Shown one piece after another: positions 26,280-35,322 of a stretch of 64,000 bases of DNA. The notes beneath the pieces are model-generated. The model was given only the letters and a program-made list of their open reading frames with translations. It did not search any database and was not told the origin of the DNA. The stretch comes from Methylorubrum extorquens (lineage in GTDB: Bacteria; Pseudomonadota; Alphaproteobacteria; Rhizobiales; Beijerinckiaceae). Numbering within the stretch: the first letter of the stretch is position 1; each line of letters begins with the position of its first letter. The stretch spans positions 368,501 to 432,500 of the forward strand of contig NZ_JALJXF010000001.1 in NCBI RefSeq assembly GCF_024169925.1, in the 5' to 3' direction. The position numbers were made by a program, and so were the translations under genes.

Positions 26280-27416
26280 TCATTGCACCACAAGCTCCGC
26301 CTGGAGGGCGCCGGCGGTCTTCACCGCCTGCAGGATCGCGATGATGTCGGTGGGCTTCAGCCCGACCTGATTGAGGCCGCGCACCAGCGTCTGGAGATCG
26401 GACCCGCCGAGGATGGCGAGCTTGCCGCGCTCCTCCCGCGCCGACACCTCCGTGCGCGGCACCACCGTGGTCTGGCCGTTGGAGAAGGGTTCGGGCTGCG
26501 ACACTTCCGGCGCCTCGGTGACGCGGACCGTGAGGTTGCCGTGGGTGACCGCGACGGTGGAGATCGTCACGTTGCGCCCGATCACGACGGTACCGGTGCG
26601 CTGGTCCACGACGACGCGGGCCGGCGTGTCGGGCTGGATCGTCAGGTCCCCGATCTGCGCCACGAGCCGGGTCTGGGCCATCTGGCGCCCGCGCATCACC
26701 ACCACCGCGCGCTGGTCCCGCGCGCTGGCGATGCGACGGCCGAAGGCGCCGAGCGACCACGCATTGATCGCGTCGGCGATCTGGGTCGCGGTCTTGAAGT
26801 CGGGGTTCTTCAGCTCGAACACGAGTTCGGGCAGATCGCGGAAGGTGCCGGGCACCTCGCGCTCGATCATCGCCCCGTTGGGGATGCGGCCCGCCGTCGG
26901 CACCCCTTGCGTCAACTGCTCGGCCTGGCCCTGCACCGAGAAGCCGGAGACCGCGAGCGGCCCTTGCGCCGCCGCGTAGACGAGGCCGTCGCCGCCGGTG
27001 AGCGAGGTCATCAGCAGGGTGCCGCCGCGCAGCGACGTGGCGTCGCCCATGGAGGTCACGGTGACGTCGATGCGCGAGCCGGTGCCGGTATAGGGCGGCA
27101 GATCGGCGGTCACCATCACGGCGGCGATGTTGCGGGTGCGCAGGCGGGCGTCGCGCACGTTGATGCCGAGCCGGTCGAGCAGCGATTGCAGCGATTGCTC
27201 GGTGAACTGCGCGTTGCGCAGGGTGTCGCCGGTGCCCTGGAGCCCGGTGACGAGGCCGTAGCCGAAGAGCTGGTTGTCGCGCACGCCCTTAAGCGTGGCG
27301 ATGTCCTTGATGCGGGTGCCGCCCGCCCGGGCCGAACCCGTCATCGCGGCAAAGCCGAGGCCGGTGAGCAGGCCGAGCAGCACCGCCAGGATCAGACGGC
27401 GATGCATTGGCTGCAT
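26280..27416 (-). CDS. flgI: Flagellar P-ring protein FlgI
   Basis: FlgI forms the periplasmic P-ring around the rod. From ATG 27416 the precursor is 378 residues with a signal peptide (residues 5-31, ending GSARA) and the mature N-terminus GGTRIKDIATLKGVRDNQLFG, which is highly conserved. The C-terminal segment ILGGSDLQTLVRGLNQVGLKP is also standard. The frame is open to an ATG at 27521 that overlaps the flgA stop (ATGA); using it would put 35 extra Arg-rich residues before the signal peptide. The internal start is more likely for export. Confidence 0.95.
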   Translation of the reverse strand: MQPMHRRLILAVLLGLLTGLGFAAMTGSARAGGTRIKDIATLKGVRDNQLFGYGLVTGLQGTGDTLRNAQFTEQSLQSLLDRLGINVRDARLRTRNIAAVMVTADLPPYTGTGSRIDVTVTSMGDATSLRGGTLLMTSLTGGDGLVYAAAQGPLAVSGFSVQGQAEQLTQGVPTAGRIPNGAMIEREVPGTFRDLPELVFELKNPDFKTATQIADAINAWSLGAFGRRIASARDQRAVVVMRGRQMAQTRLVAQIGDLTIQPDTPARVVVDQRTGTVVIGRNVTISTVAVTHGNLTVRVTEAPEVSQPEPFSNGQTTVVPRTEVSAREERGKLAILGGSDLQTLVRGLNQVGLKPTDIIAILQAVKTAGALQAELVVQ

Positions 27417-27517
27417 TGCCGTCTGCCCGCGCGACGGCGCGGCGGCGGGCGTCCGCCGTGCGCGGCGATCACGACCGAAGGTCGGGATCGCTGCCAAGAG
27501 GTACGAGCCCCGGCGGG

Positions 27518-28012
27518 TCATTGCGCGCCGATCCGGATGCGGCCGTCGGCCATGACGGTGCCGAGGATGATGCGGTTGGTGTCGGTGTTGCGCACGCGGA
27601 TCGTCTCGCCGAGGCCGCCGTTCTGGAGCGGCGCTCCGACCGCGGTGATGACGAGGCCGTTCTCCTCGAAGATCATCTGCGTCGGCGCGCCCCGGCTCAC
27701 GAGGCGGGGATCGTCCACGGCGTTGACCGGCACCGGCTCACCCGGCAGCAGCATCCGCCGCGCGACCCGGCCGGCGATCGCCGCCGAGGCATCGATGACG
27801 GCCGTGCGCGCCCGGTAGGTCGCGGGATAGGCCTGCATCCGCAGCATCGATTCCTTGATCGTATCGCCGGGATAGATCGTGACGGTCGGCACCGGCAGCA
27901 TGAGTTCGGCATTCGCCATGCCCTCGACGGCCTGCGCCGGGGCGATGGGTTGTGACGAACCGACGGCGAGGGCGGCCAGCACGAGGCCGCGGACGAAGGT
28001 CTTGCGGGGCAT
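27518..28012 (-). CDS. flgA: Flagellar P-ring assembly protein FlgA
   Basis: FlgA is the periplasmic chaperone for P-ring assembly. The 164-residue precursor has a signal peptide (residues 1-28, ending APAQA) and an SAF/ChapFlgA domain with TVTIYPGDTIKESML, the repeat-like RMLLPGEPVPVNAVDDPRLV and the C-terminal GLGETIRVRNTDTNRIILGTV. It is shorter than enteric FlgA (219) but typical for Alphaproteobacteria. Coupled to flgI by an ATGA overlap at the ORF level; flgG lies 53 bases upstream. Confidence 0.94.
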   Translation of the reverse strand: MPRKTFVRGLVLAALAVGSSQPIAPAQAVEGMANAELMLPVPTVTIYPGDTIKESMLRMQAYPATYRARTAVIDASAAIAGRVARRMLLPGEPVPVNAVDDPRLVSRGAPTQMIFEENGLVITAVGAPLQNGGLGETIRVRNTDTNRIILGTVMADGRIRIGAQ

Positions 28013-28065
28013 GGGGGATCGCGCCGAAGGAGGAGGGGAGGCCGCGGGAGAGAGCGTCGCGCGTG

Positions 28066-28854
28066 TCAGCGGATGCCCTTGGAGACCGTTCCGGCCATCT
28101 CGTCGGCGGCCTGAATCACCTTGGAGTTCATCTCGAAGGCGCGCTGGGCCGTGATGAGGCTGGTGATCTCTTTCACCGGATCGACGTTGGAGCCTTCGAG
28201 ATAGCCCTGCTGCAGCTTGCCGTAGCTCACGTCGCCGGGGTTGCCGACCACCGGCGCGCCGGAGGCCGGGGTCTCGCGGTAGAGGCCGTTGCCGAGCGGT
28301 TCGAGGCCGGAATCGTTGGCGAAGTTGGCGAGCGTCAACTGGCCGACGTTCTGTAGCGCCACCTGACCGTCGATCTTGGCGAAGACCTGACCGGACTCGT
28401 TGATCGTCACCTGCGTGGTGTTCTGCGGAATCAGGATCGCCGGATCGACGGCGTAGCCTTCCATGGTCACGAGCTGGCCGGCGTTGTTCTTGTTGAACGA
28501 GCCGGCGCGGGTGTAGTTGATCTCGCCCGCCGGGCTGGTGATCTGGAAGTAGCCGCGCCCGTTCACAGCCAGATCGAGCTGGTTGCCGGTGTTGGCGAGC
28601 GACCCCTGCCGGTGCAGGTTGCGGATCGCGGCGGCGCGCACGCCGAGGCCCAGCATCGCGCCCTCCGGCACCGCCTCCTGGCCCGCTTGGTTCGGCACGC
28701 CCTGCTGCCGCTCGGCCTGGTAGAGCAGATCGGTGAACTCGGCCCGCGCGCCCTTGAACCCGGTGGTGTTCAGGTTGGCGATGTTGTTGGCGATGACTTC
28801 GAGGTTGAGCTGCTGGGCGGACATGCCCGTGGCGGCGATGGCGAGCGCGCGCAT
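28066..28854 (-). CDS. flgG: Flagellar distal rod protein FlgG
   Basis: FlgG builds the distal rod. The 262-residue sequence carries the rod-hook N-terminal motif ([32 protein letters not shown] in part), the central domain and the C-terminal motif [30 protein letters not shown]. Size and motifs match E. coli FlgG (260 residues). It is in order flgB-flgC-fliE-flgG. Confidence 0.98.
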   Translation of the reverse strand: MRALAIAATGMSAQQLNLEVIANNIANLNTTGFKGARAEFTDLLYQAERQQGVPNQAGQEAVPEGAMLGLGVRAAAIRNLHRQGSLANTGNQLDLAVNGRGYFQITSPAGEINYTRAGSFNKNNAGQLVTMEGYAVDPAILIPQNTTQVTINESGQVFAKIDGQVALQNVGQLTLANFANDSGLEPLGNGLYRETPASGAPVVGNPGDVSYGKLQQGYLEGSNVDPVKEITSLITAQRAFEMNSKVIQAADEMAGTVSKGIR

Positions 28855-28880
28855 GGCGTCTAGCTTCCTTGAATGGCCGA

Positions 28881-29234
28881 TCAGATCGGCATGCGGCTGA
28901 GTTCGAGGTAGGCGGCGACCACCTTGTCGCGGATCGCCACCACGGTCTGGAGGCTCTGCTCGGCGGACATCACCGCCTCGACCACCTGCTGGGCGGTGGC
29001 CTTGCCCTGGATGCCGGAGATCGCCGTGGCCTCGCCGCTGCGCAGCGCATCGCGGGCGCTCGACGCGACCTGGGCCATCACGTCACCGAAATCGGTGGGC
29101 GCCGTCGGGGCGGTCCCGGCGATGCCCGAGAGGGCGGCCGGGCTGAACACGGCCTTCTGGGTCGGCGCGGCCCCGGCGAAGGAGGTGCCGGCGACCTTGT
29201 CGAAGGCGGCGAGCGAGTTGAGGGCTTCGATCAT
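28881..29234 (-). CDS. fliE: Flagellar hook-basal body protein FliE
   Basis: FliE joins the MS-ring to the rod. The 117-residue protein has the conserved C-terminal region ([37 protein letters not shown] in part) that defines the family. It lies 13 bases after flgC and 26 before flgG. Confidence 0.95.
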   Translation of the reverse strand: MIEALNSLAAFDKVAGTSFAGAAPTQKAVFSPAALSGIAGTAPTAPTDFGDVMAQVASSARDALRSGEATAISGIQGKATAQQVVEAVMSAEQSLQTVVAIRDKVVAAYLELSRMPI

Positions 29235-29247
29235 CGCGGGCGGCTCT

Positions 29248-29664
29248 TCAGGACTTCAGGAGATCGATGACGCTGGCGACCATGGCCCGGGCCTGTTTGA
29301 TGACCTGGAGGTTCGCCTCGTAGGAGCGGTTGGCCTCGCGCATGTCGGCCATCTCGACGAGCATGTTCACGTTGGGTAGCTTGACGTTGCCGTTCGCATC
29401 CGCCGCCGGGCTGGCGGGGTCGTGCTCGGTGCGGAACGGGGCGTCGTCGGTGCCGATCTCGCGCAGGCGCACCGAGGCGATGCCCGCCGCCCGATCGAGT
29501 TCGGCCCGGAACGTCACCGTCTTGCGGGCATAGGGGTCGGCGCCCGGCGTCGCGCCGGTCGATTGCGCGTTGGCGAGGTTCTCGGAGACGACCCGCATGC
29601 GCAGCGACTGCGCTTCGAGGCCGGCGCTCGCGAGCCGCGAGGCGGAGAGCAGGGGATCGATCAT
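29248..29664 (-). CDS. flgC: Flagellar proximal rod protein FlgC
   Basis: FlgC is a proximal rod subunit. The 138-residue protein has the N-terminal signature LEAQSLRMRVVSENLANAQS and the C-terminal helix VEMADMREANRSYEANLQVI. Its ATG overlaps the flgB stop (ATGA), so the two are coupled. Confidence 0.97.
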   Translation of the reverse strand: MIDPLLSASRLASAGLEAQSLRMRVVSENLANAQSTGATPGADPYARKTVTFRAELDRAAGIASVRLREIGTDDAPFRTEHDPASPAADANGNVKLPNVNMLVEMADMREANRSYEANLQVIKQARAMVASVIDLLKS

Positions 29665-30050
29665 GCGCCGCCCCTCACCGCGGCCATCAGCATGCGGTGG
29701 AACGACTTCACCACCGCCGTGTCGAGGTTATGCTGGCGCGAGACGTCGCCGGCCTTGAGCATCTCCTGCTCCAGGCTGACCGCGCTCGACGATTGCAGCA
29801 CTTCCCAGGTCTCGGCGGACTTGGCCTCGCGCACGGGAATGCGGTTGCCCTGCGTCTCCATGTGGCTCGTGGCGGTCGAGGCCATGTCGAGCCCGGTCCT
29901 GGCCAGAACCTGGGCAAAGGGCACGACGTCTCGCGCCTTGTAGCCGGGGGTGTTCGCGTTCGCGACGTTTCCGGCGATGGTGGCCTGCCGCGTCGCGAGG
30001 TGGCGCGCGTGCTGCGAGGCGAGGTCGAACAGGTAGACGCCCGTCGTCAT
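29661..30050 (-). CDS. flgB: Flagellar proximal rod protein FlgB
   Basis: FlgB is a proximal rod subunit and the first gene of this minus-strand flagellar operon. The 129-residue protein has the motif ATIAGNVANANTPGYKARD near residue 25 and the C-terminal helix with LEQEMLKAGDVSRQHNLDTAVVKSFHRML. Upstream, 157 bases separate it from the divergent heparinase-like gene, which should hold the operon promoter. Confidence 0.97.
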   Translation of the reverse strand: MTTGVYLFDLASQHARHLATRQATIAGNVANANTPGYKARDVVPFAQVLARTGLDMASTATSHMETQGNRIPVREAKSAETWEVLQSSSAVSLEQEMLKAGDVSRQHNLDTAVVKSFHRMLMAAVRGGA

Positions 30051-30207
30051 GGCAACGCCCCCATCCCAAGGGCCTCTGGAGAAACGCGGGATGCCGGCGC
30101 ACCCGGACGGTGGAGCCCGCGTCGGATGGGAGGTTTAGGTAGGCAATCTTGCACGAGGCTGGCTCGCGCCTTGACACGGCCGATCCCCGAGGTAGCGCCT
30201 GCGGGTG

Positions 30208-32868
30208 ATGGACCAGATCGATGAGCGGGCCGCTGCGGCCGTCTCCGACGGCGAGGGCGCAGCGTCCCGGCTGCCGGCCGCTTCACGCTATGCCGGGGGC
30301 GCCGGGCCGGGCGGACGCGAGGGGCTGCACCGCATCGCGCCCAACAACCGCTTCGCGCGGATAGCGTTGAACTTTTCCGGTCTGTCACCCGGCACCTGGG
30401 CCTGCCTGCAATTCGGTCTGGCCTTCAATGCGGACGAGGCGGCGGCCCTGGCCGTCGATGCCGCCGCGGCCGGCTTCGACTTCCTGGCGGCGGACGGCTC
30501 CAGCCTCGATCTCGACCACGTGCCGGGGCTGGCCCGCAGCCTGCTCGATCCGCATGTCGCCTGGATTCCGGGGCCGGCCCTCCTCGGTGCGGAGCCGTTC
30601 CGCATCGCCTTCCTCGTGCCCGATCAGGCGACCGGCGTCAGCGTCACCCTGCGCTCGTGGCGCAACACCCGCGACGTCACCGTGGCCGACCCTGTGCTGC
30701 GCCTCGGCGAACCCGATCCGGCGCCGGCGCCGCGTCGGCGTACGCTATCCGGCGAGGGGCTGCATTTCGACTACGCGCTTGCCGAGGACGTCGCCCTAGT
30801 GCTGCGCGGCCAGATCTTCGCCGCGCGGGCCGACGATCATGCCGCGCGGGTGCGGCTCGTCTACCGTGACGCGGCGGGCGCGGAGATCGCGCCGCCCTAT
30901 GCCAACGCGGTCTCCGTGCCGGGCCTCGGTGCGGTCATCAACCTCTCGGCCCAGCCGCAGGCGCGCCGCTTCACCCTGACCCTGCGTCCGCCGCCCGGTG
31001 CCGCCACGGTCGCGCTCGATTTCGGCGTGTGGGAGGATGCGCAGAGCGCCGCGGAGAGCGAGTTGATCGGTCTGCCCGAACTCGCGCTCGAAGACGATTT
31101 CCGCCTCGAAAGCCTCTGCGACGACGACATCCTCGATGCGCCGGCTTTCCTCGCCCGCCTTGCCGACCGGCTCGGCCTGCCCGAAGGCGTGCCCGCGTCG
31201 TGGCGGGCGGGTTCCGATACGGGGGCCGCGCCGATCCTCGCCCAGGCCCGCGAGCGGCGCGCCGGGCCGGATCGGAGTGCGCGGATCGAAGGCGAGAGCG
31301 TCGTCCTGGCTCTAGCCGGCCTGCCCGATTGGACGTTGCCGCAAGCGCCGGATTGGCGCGAGGATCCGTTCCGCTCGGTGGCGTGGCGCCTCGCCTATCA
31401 GTCGCTGGCCTGGCTGCTGTCGCTGGCAGCCCTTCCGGACGGTGCGGCCCGCGCCCGGACGATCGCCGCCGCTTGGTCGCGGGCCAATCCGTGGAGTCAG
31501 CCGGCGGACGGCCTGAGCCTGCACCCGGCGGCCCTGGCGCCGCGCGGCGACGTGCTGGCGAGCCTGCTCGCGGGCGGCCACGAGCCCGCCCGCGCCGAGA
31601 TTGCCGCGGAGGCCGCGCGGCAGGGCTTCGCGCTCGCCGAGATCGTCGGGCAAAACACCCTCGCGCGGGCTCTGCACGGGATCCAGGCGGCGGCGGCTCT
31701 GCTTGCCGTCGCGCGGGCGCTGCCCGGCTTCGCCTTCGCCCCTCACTGGGATTCTCTGGCGCGCGACAGCCTCACCCACGGCTTCGATGCGCTGCTGTCG
31801 GAGGCGGGCGCGTTCACCGATGCCGCCCCGGTGCGGCGCCTCGATCTCCTGAGCCACGGACAGGCGATCGCGGATGCGCTCGGCGAGACCGAGCCCGGCC
31901 CGACGATCCGCCGCCGCGTCGACGCGGCTTTGCCCGGCCTCGCCGGACTGATCGATCGCGGCGGACGGCTGCCGCCCTTCGGCGATGCCCCCGCCGGCCT
32001 CGATCACGCCGCCTGGATCGCTCGGCTCTCCTCGCGGGATCCTTCTCAGAGCTACGACCTCGTCGCGGAGCGCGAAGCGGCGCCCGTTCCCGAGGGTCGC
32101 ACCGCCGGCATGTTGGCGCTCCGCCACGATGGGATGGAGCAGGGCTGGGGCCATTTCGCCCTCACCCACGCCGTGCAATCACCGCACGGGCATCGCGACT
32201 GCACCTCCTTCACCTTCGCCACCGGCTCGCGGCGCTGGATCGTGGAGGGGGGCGGTGCCGAGGGCGTCGAGGTCGGCCCGGCGCGCCACTACCTGCTCTC
32301 GCCCCGCGCTCACAACGTCGCCATCCCCGACGGGTGCGAGCCAGTCGCCGGTTCGGGGAGGTTGGATGCCCGCTTCACGCTCGATGGTGCCCAGGTCCTG
32401 ACGGTCTCCACCACCGTACACGGGCCCGACTACGCCCATGCGCGCCTCTTCCTCGTGCTCGACGACCTGAGGGGGATGGCCGTGATCGACCGATTCGCGC
32501 GGGTGGGGCCATCGCTGTCGTTCGAGGGGTTGCTGCATCTGCCCCCCGACGCCCTTGTCGCGCTTTCCAGCCCCCGTCGGGCGCTCGCCCAGCAGGAGGG
32601 GCGGCGGCTCGAATTCTTCGCGATTCCGCTGAAGGGGCAGGCGGCCGGGTTGGAGGTCGCCATCGGCCGCAGCGACCGGCCGCACGCGATGCAAGGATTT
32701 TGCGCGACGGGAACGGGCGGGCTGAGGCCGGCGCCGGTGCTGCGCTACGCGTTCACCGGCCGCGACACGGTCTGCGGCGGTGTCGTCGTCGCCGCGGATG
32801 CGGAGGCGGAGCAGCGGCTGGTCCGGCTCATCGCCGACGGCGCGGTGCGGCGGTGGGTGGAGGCGTAA
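30208..32868 (+). CDS. Heparinase II/III-like protein
   Basis: An 886-residue protein. Residues 640-860 match the heparinase II/III-like C-terminal domain, with GHFALTHAVQSPHGHRDCTSF and RRWIVEGGG near residues 647-685. The preceding helical region (residues 370-620) resembles the alpha-helical toroid of polysaccharide lyases; the first 350 residues look like a beta-rich carbohydrate-binding region. I see no signal peptide, so cytoplasmic action or association with a surface-polysaccharide system is possible. Start is ATG 30208, or GTG 30205 immediately before it. No polysaccharide genes adjoin it. Whether it is catalytically active cannot be judged here. Confidence 0.75.
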   Translation: MDQIDERAAAAVSDGEGAASRLPAASRYAGGAGPGGREGLHRIAPNNRFARIALNFSGLSPGTWACLQFGLAFNADEAAALAVDAAAAGFDFLAADGSSLDLDHVPGLARSLLDPHVAWIPGPALLGAEPFRIAFLVPDQATGVSVTLRSWRNTRDVTVADPVLRLGEPDPAPAPRRRTLSGEGLHFDYALAEDVALVLRGQIFAARADDHAARVRLVYRDAAGAEIAPPYANAVSVPGLGAVINLSAQPQARRFTLTLRPPPGAATVALDFGVWEDAQSAAESELIGLPELALEDDFRLESLCDDDILDAPAFLARLADRLGLPEGVPASWRAGSDTGAAPILAQARERRAGPDRSARIEGESVVLALAGLPDWTLPQAPDWREDPFRSVAWRLAYQSLAWLLSLAALPDGAARARTIAAAWSRANPWSQPADGLSLHPAALAPRGDVLASLLAGGHEPARAEIAAEAARQGFALAEIVGQNTLARALHGIQAAAALLAVARALPGFAFAPHWDSLARDSLTHGFDALLSEAGAFTDAAPVRRLDLLSHGQAIADALGETEPGPTIRRRVDAALPGLAGLIDRGGRLPPFGDAPAGLDHAAWIARLSSRDPSQSYDLVAEREAAPVPEGRTAGMLALRHDGMEQGWGHFALTHAVQSPHGHRDCTSFTFATGSRRWIVEGGGAEGVEVGPARHYLLSPRAHNVAIPDGCEPVAGSGRLDARFTLDGAQVLTVSTTVHGPDYAHARLFLVLDDLRGMAVIDRFARVGPSLSFEGLLHLPPDALVALSSPRRALAQQEGRRLEFFAIPLKGQAAGLEVAIGRSDRPHAMQGFCATGTGGLRPAPVLRYAFTGRDTVCGGVVVAADAEAEQRLVRLIADGAVRRWVEA

Positions 32869-32908
32869 GTGCCGGCTGGATGCGCCGGCACTCGGGAGTT
32901 GCCAGGGG

Positions 32909-33283
32909 TCAGAACCCGGCGCCGATGACGGCGACGGCTCGGTCGATCGACAGATAGAACACGCCGAAGGCCACCATCGCCGCGGCGGCGAATTCGAGGG
33001 TCTGGTTCGGCAGGGTCTGGAAACGGCGCATGGTCTCGCGGCCGAAATAGGCGGAGGCCCAGGCCAGGGTCAGGACCGCCGGCATCACGAACAGGTAGGA
33101 CAGCGTGCTCTCGATCCGCATCGGATCGGTCGGGTCGATCAGCGCGCGGATGTTGCGCACCCACGGCGCGGAAGCCGCTGCGTAGAGCGTCGTCAGCCAC
33201 GCGAGGCCGACCGCCACGCCGAGGTGGAAGGTGAACAGGCGATGCAGGCGCGAGAAGTCGTCGCGCGCGTCGTCGAGCGTCAT
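32909..33283 (-). CDS. Small inner-membrane protein, unknown function
   Basis: A 124-residue protein with three hydrophobic segments: around residues 20-40 (FHLGVAVGLAWLTTLYAAA), 60-80 (LSYLFVMPAVLTLAWASAYF) and 100-124 (AAAMVAFGVFYLSIDRAVAVIGAG in part). ATG 33283 has a G-rich stretch 8 bases upstream; the frame is open to 33355. It is convergent with the heparinase-like gene. Function unknown. Confidence 0.65.
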   Translation of the reverse strand: MTLDDARDDFSRLHRLFTFHLGVAVGLAWLTTLYAAASAPWVRNIRALIDPTDPMRIESTLSYLFVMPAVLTLAWASAYFGRETMRRFQTLPNQTLEFAAAAMVAFGVFYLSIDRAVAVIGAGF

Positions 33284-33413
33284 CCGGCAAGCCCCCAATG
33301 TGTCCGGCCGCTGATTCTTGTCCGATCCGGCCATGAACCAGGGGATGGGGGGCAAGGTTGGATTTTTTGTGACGCTGCCGGGAACGGCGGCGCTGGGCCG
33401 CCGTTTCAGCCTG

Positions 33414-34664
33414 TTACGCCGCCGTCTCGGGGCGGTTCTCGCGCATCAGCTTCACGAAGCGCTCGAACAGGTAGTGGCTGTCACGCGGGCCCGGAGAGGC
33501 TTCCGGGTGGTGCTGCACCGAGAAGGCCGGGCGGTCGGTCAGTGACAGCCCGCAATTCGATCCGTCGAACAGCGAAACGTGGGTCTCGACTGCGGTGTCG
33601 GGCAAGCTTTTCGGATCGACCGCGAAGCCGTGGTTCATCGAGACGATTTCGACCTTGCCGGTGGTGTGGTCCTTCACCGGATGATTCGCGCCGTGATGGC
33701 CCTGACCCATCTTCACCGTGCGCCCGCCGAGCGCGAGGCCCATGAGCTGGTGGCCGAGGCAGATGCCGAAGGTCGGCACCCGCTCATCCAAGAGCTTGCG
33801 GATCACCGGCACGGCGTACTCGCCGGTCGCGGCCGGGTCACCGGGGCCGTTGGAGAGGAACACGCCGTCCGGCTTCAAGGCCAGGATGTCCTCGGCCTTG
33901 GTCGTCGCCGGCACCACCGTCACGTCGCAGCCGGCTTCCGCGAGCAGGCGCAGGATGTTGCGCTTCACGCCGTAATCGATGGCGACCACCTTCAAGCCCT
34001 GGCCCGGCGCCCGCGAGCCGTAGCCGCCCTTCACCGCCCAGACGGTCTCGGTCCAGGCCGTGGTCTCGCGGGAGGTCACCGGCGGCACGAGGTCGAGACC
34101 TTCCATCGGCGCGAGCGCCGCCGCGCGGCGTTGAAGCGCCTCGCGGTCGAACTTGCCCTCGGGATCGTTGGCGATCACGGCGTTGGGCATGCCGCGGTCC
34201 CGGATCAGCGCGGTCAGCGCCCGCGTGTCGATCCCGGTGATGCCGACGATGCCGCGAGCCTTGAGCCAGCCGTCGAGATGCGAGGAGGAGCGCCAGTTCG
34301 ACGGCTTGGTGACGGCCGAGGCGATCACCGCCCCGCGCACGCCGGAGGCCGGCGCCGCTTCGAGGCTCTCCAGATCCTCGTCGTTGGTGCCGACATTGCC
34401 GATATGCGGGAAGGTGAAGGTCACGATCTGCCCGGCATAGGACGGGTCGGTCAGGATCTCCTGATAGCCCGTCATCGCCGTGTTGAAGCAGACCTCGCCG
34501 TCGGCCGCACCGGTCTGGCCGATGCCGAAGCCTTCGAGCACGGTGCCGTCGGCCAGCACGAGCAGCGCCGTCACCAGCGGTTCGCTCCAGGGCTCGGGTG
34601 CCTTGGGTTCCGGGTTCGTGCGCGCGGGATCGGCGCGCAGGGTCGCGGGTTCGTCTTGCAGCAT
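33414..34664 (-). CDS. carA: Carbamoyl-phosphate synthase small subunit CarA
   Basis: CarA is the glutaminase subunit that passes ammonia to CarB for arginine and pyrimidine synthesis. From ATG 34664 it has 416 residues. The N-terminal domain contains GEVCFNTAMTGYQEILTDPSY, the glutaminase nucleophile is in FGICLGHQL (near residue 302) and the catalytic His/Glu are in QHHPEASPGP. The open frame extends to 34826, but the extra N-terminal residues are Arg-rich. carB is not in the window. It is divergent from the YqeY-like gene. Confidence 0.97.
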   Translation of the reverse strand: MLQDEPATLRADPARTNPEPKAPEPWSEPLVTALLVLADGTVLEGFGIGQTGAADGEVCFNTAMTGYQEILTDPSYAGQIVTFTFPHIGNVGTNDEDLESLEAAPASGVRGAVIASAVTKPSNWRSSSHLDGWLKARGIVGITGIDTRALTALIRDRGMPNAVIANDPEGKFDREALQRRAAALAPMEGLDLVPPVTSRETTAWTETVWAVKGGYGSRAPGQGLKVVAIDYGVKRNILRLLAEAGCDVTVVPATTKAEDILALKPDGVFLSNGPGDPAATGEYAVPVIRKLLDERVPTFGICLGHQLMGLALGGRTVKMGQGHHGANHPVKDHTTGKVEIVSMNHGFAVDPKSLPDTAVETHVSLFDGSNCGLSLTDRPAFSVQHHPEASPGPRDSHYLFERFVKLMRENRPETAA

Positions 34665-34854
34665 GGGTCCGATCCGGCTTATGTCCGCCGCCTCGCGCGG
34701 CCGCTCATTCGGGCCGCGGGGCAAGGCGATATCTCTGCGGGGCTCATAGCGAGCCGGCCGCGCCCGGGTCAATCTGGGCGCGGACTCAGCCGTGCGCAAT
34801 GCCCTGGACGGATTGGACGTCCGCATCGAAACAGCCGACGGGAGTCATAGCACC

Positions 34855-35313
34855 ATGCTGCGCGAGCGCATCACCGCCGAAATGAAAGCGGCCATGAAGG
34901 CCGGCGAGAAGCAGAAGCTCTCGACCGTGCGCATGATCCAGGCCGCACTCAAGGACCGCGACATCGCCGCGCGCGGCGAGGGTAAGCCTGAGACGAGCGA
35001 AGACGAAATCCTCGCGCTCCTCCAGAAGATGATCAAGCAGCGCCAGGAGGCCGCGGGCGTCTACGAGCAGGGCGGCCGGCCCGAACTCGCCGAGAGCGAG
35101 CGTGCGGAAGCCGAGATCATCCAGACCTTCCTGCCGCAGCAACTGGACGAGGCCGAGACCCGTACGGCGATCGCCGACGCCATCGCCGAGACCGGTGCCG
35201 AGAGCCCGAAGGACATGGGCAAGGTGATCGCCGCGCTGAAGGGCAAGTATACCGGCCGGATGGATTTCGGCCGTGCGAGCGCGCTGGTGAAGGACGCGCT
35301 GGCGGGCAAGTAA
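34855..35313 (+). CDS. GatB/YqeY domain protein
   Basis: A 152-residue YqeY-family protein, a homologue of the tail domain of the Glu/Asp-tRNA amidotransferase subunit GatB. Family features are LRERITAEMKAAMKAGEK at the start, LSTVRMIQAALKDRDI, PKDMGKVIAALKGKYTGRMD and the C-terminal KDALAG. It is normally found near carA, dnaG and rpoD in Alphaproteobacteria, as here. ATG 34855 is used (GGGAG upstream); the in-frame start at 34792 is less like the family. Biochemical role uncertain. Confidence 0.93.
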   Translation: MLRERITAEMKAAMKAGEKQKLSTVRMIQAALKDRDIAARGEGKPETSEDEILALLQKMIKQRQEAAGVYEQGGRPELAESERAEAEIIQTFLPQQLDEAETRTAIADAIAETGAESPKDMGKVIAALKGKYTGRMDFGRASALVKDALAGK

Positions 35314-35322
35314 CCTTCCCCG

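Noticed and set aside
31029..32957. 642-codon ORF in another frame of the heparinase-like gene
   Set aside because: Arg/Pro-rich shadow; the +1 frame has family motifs.
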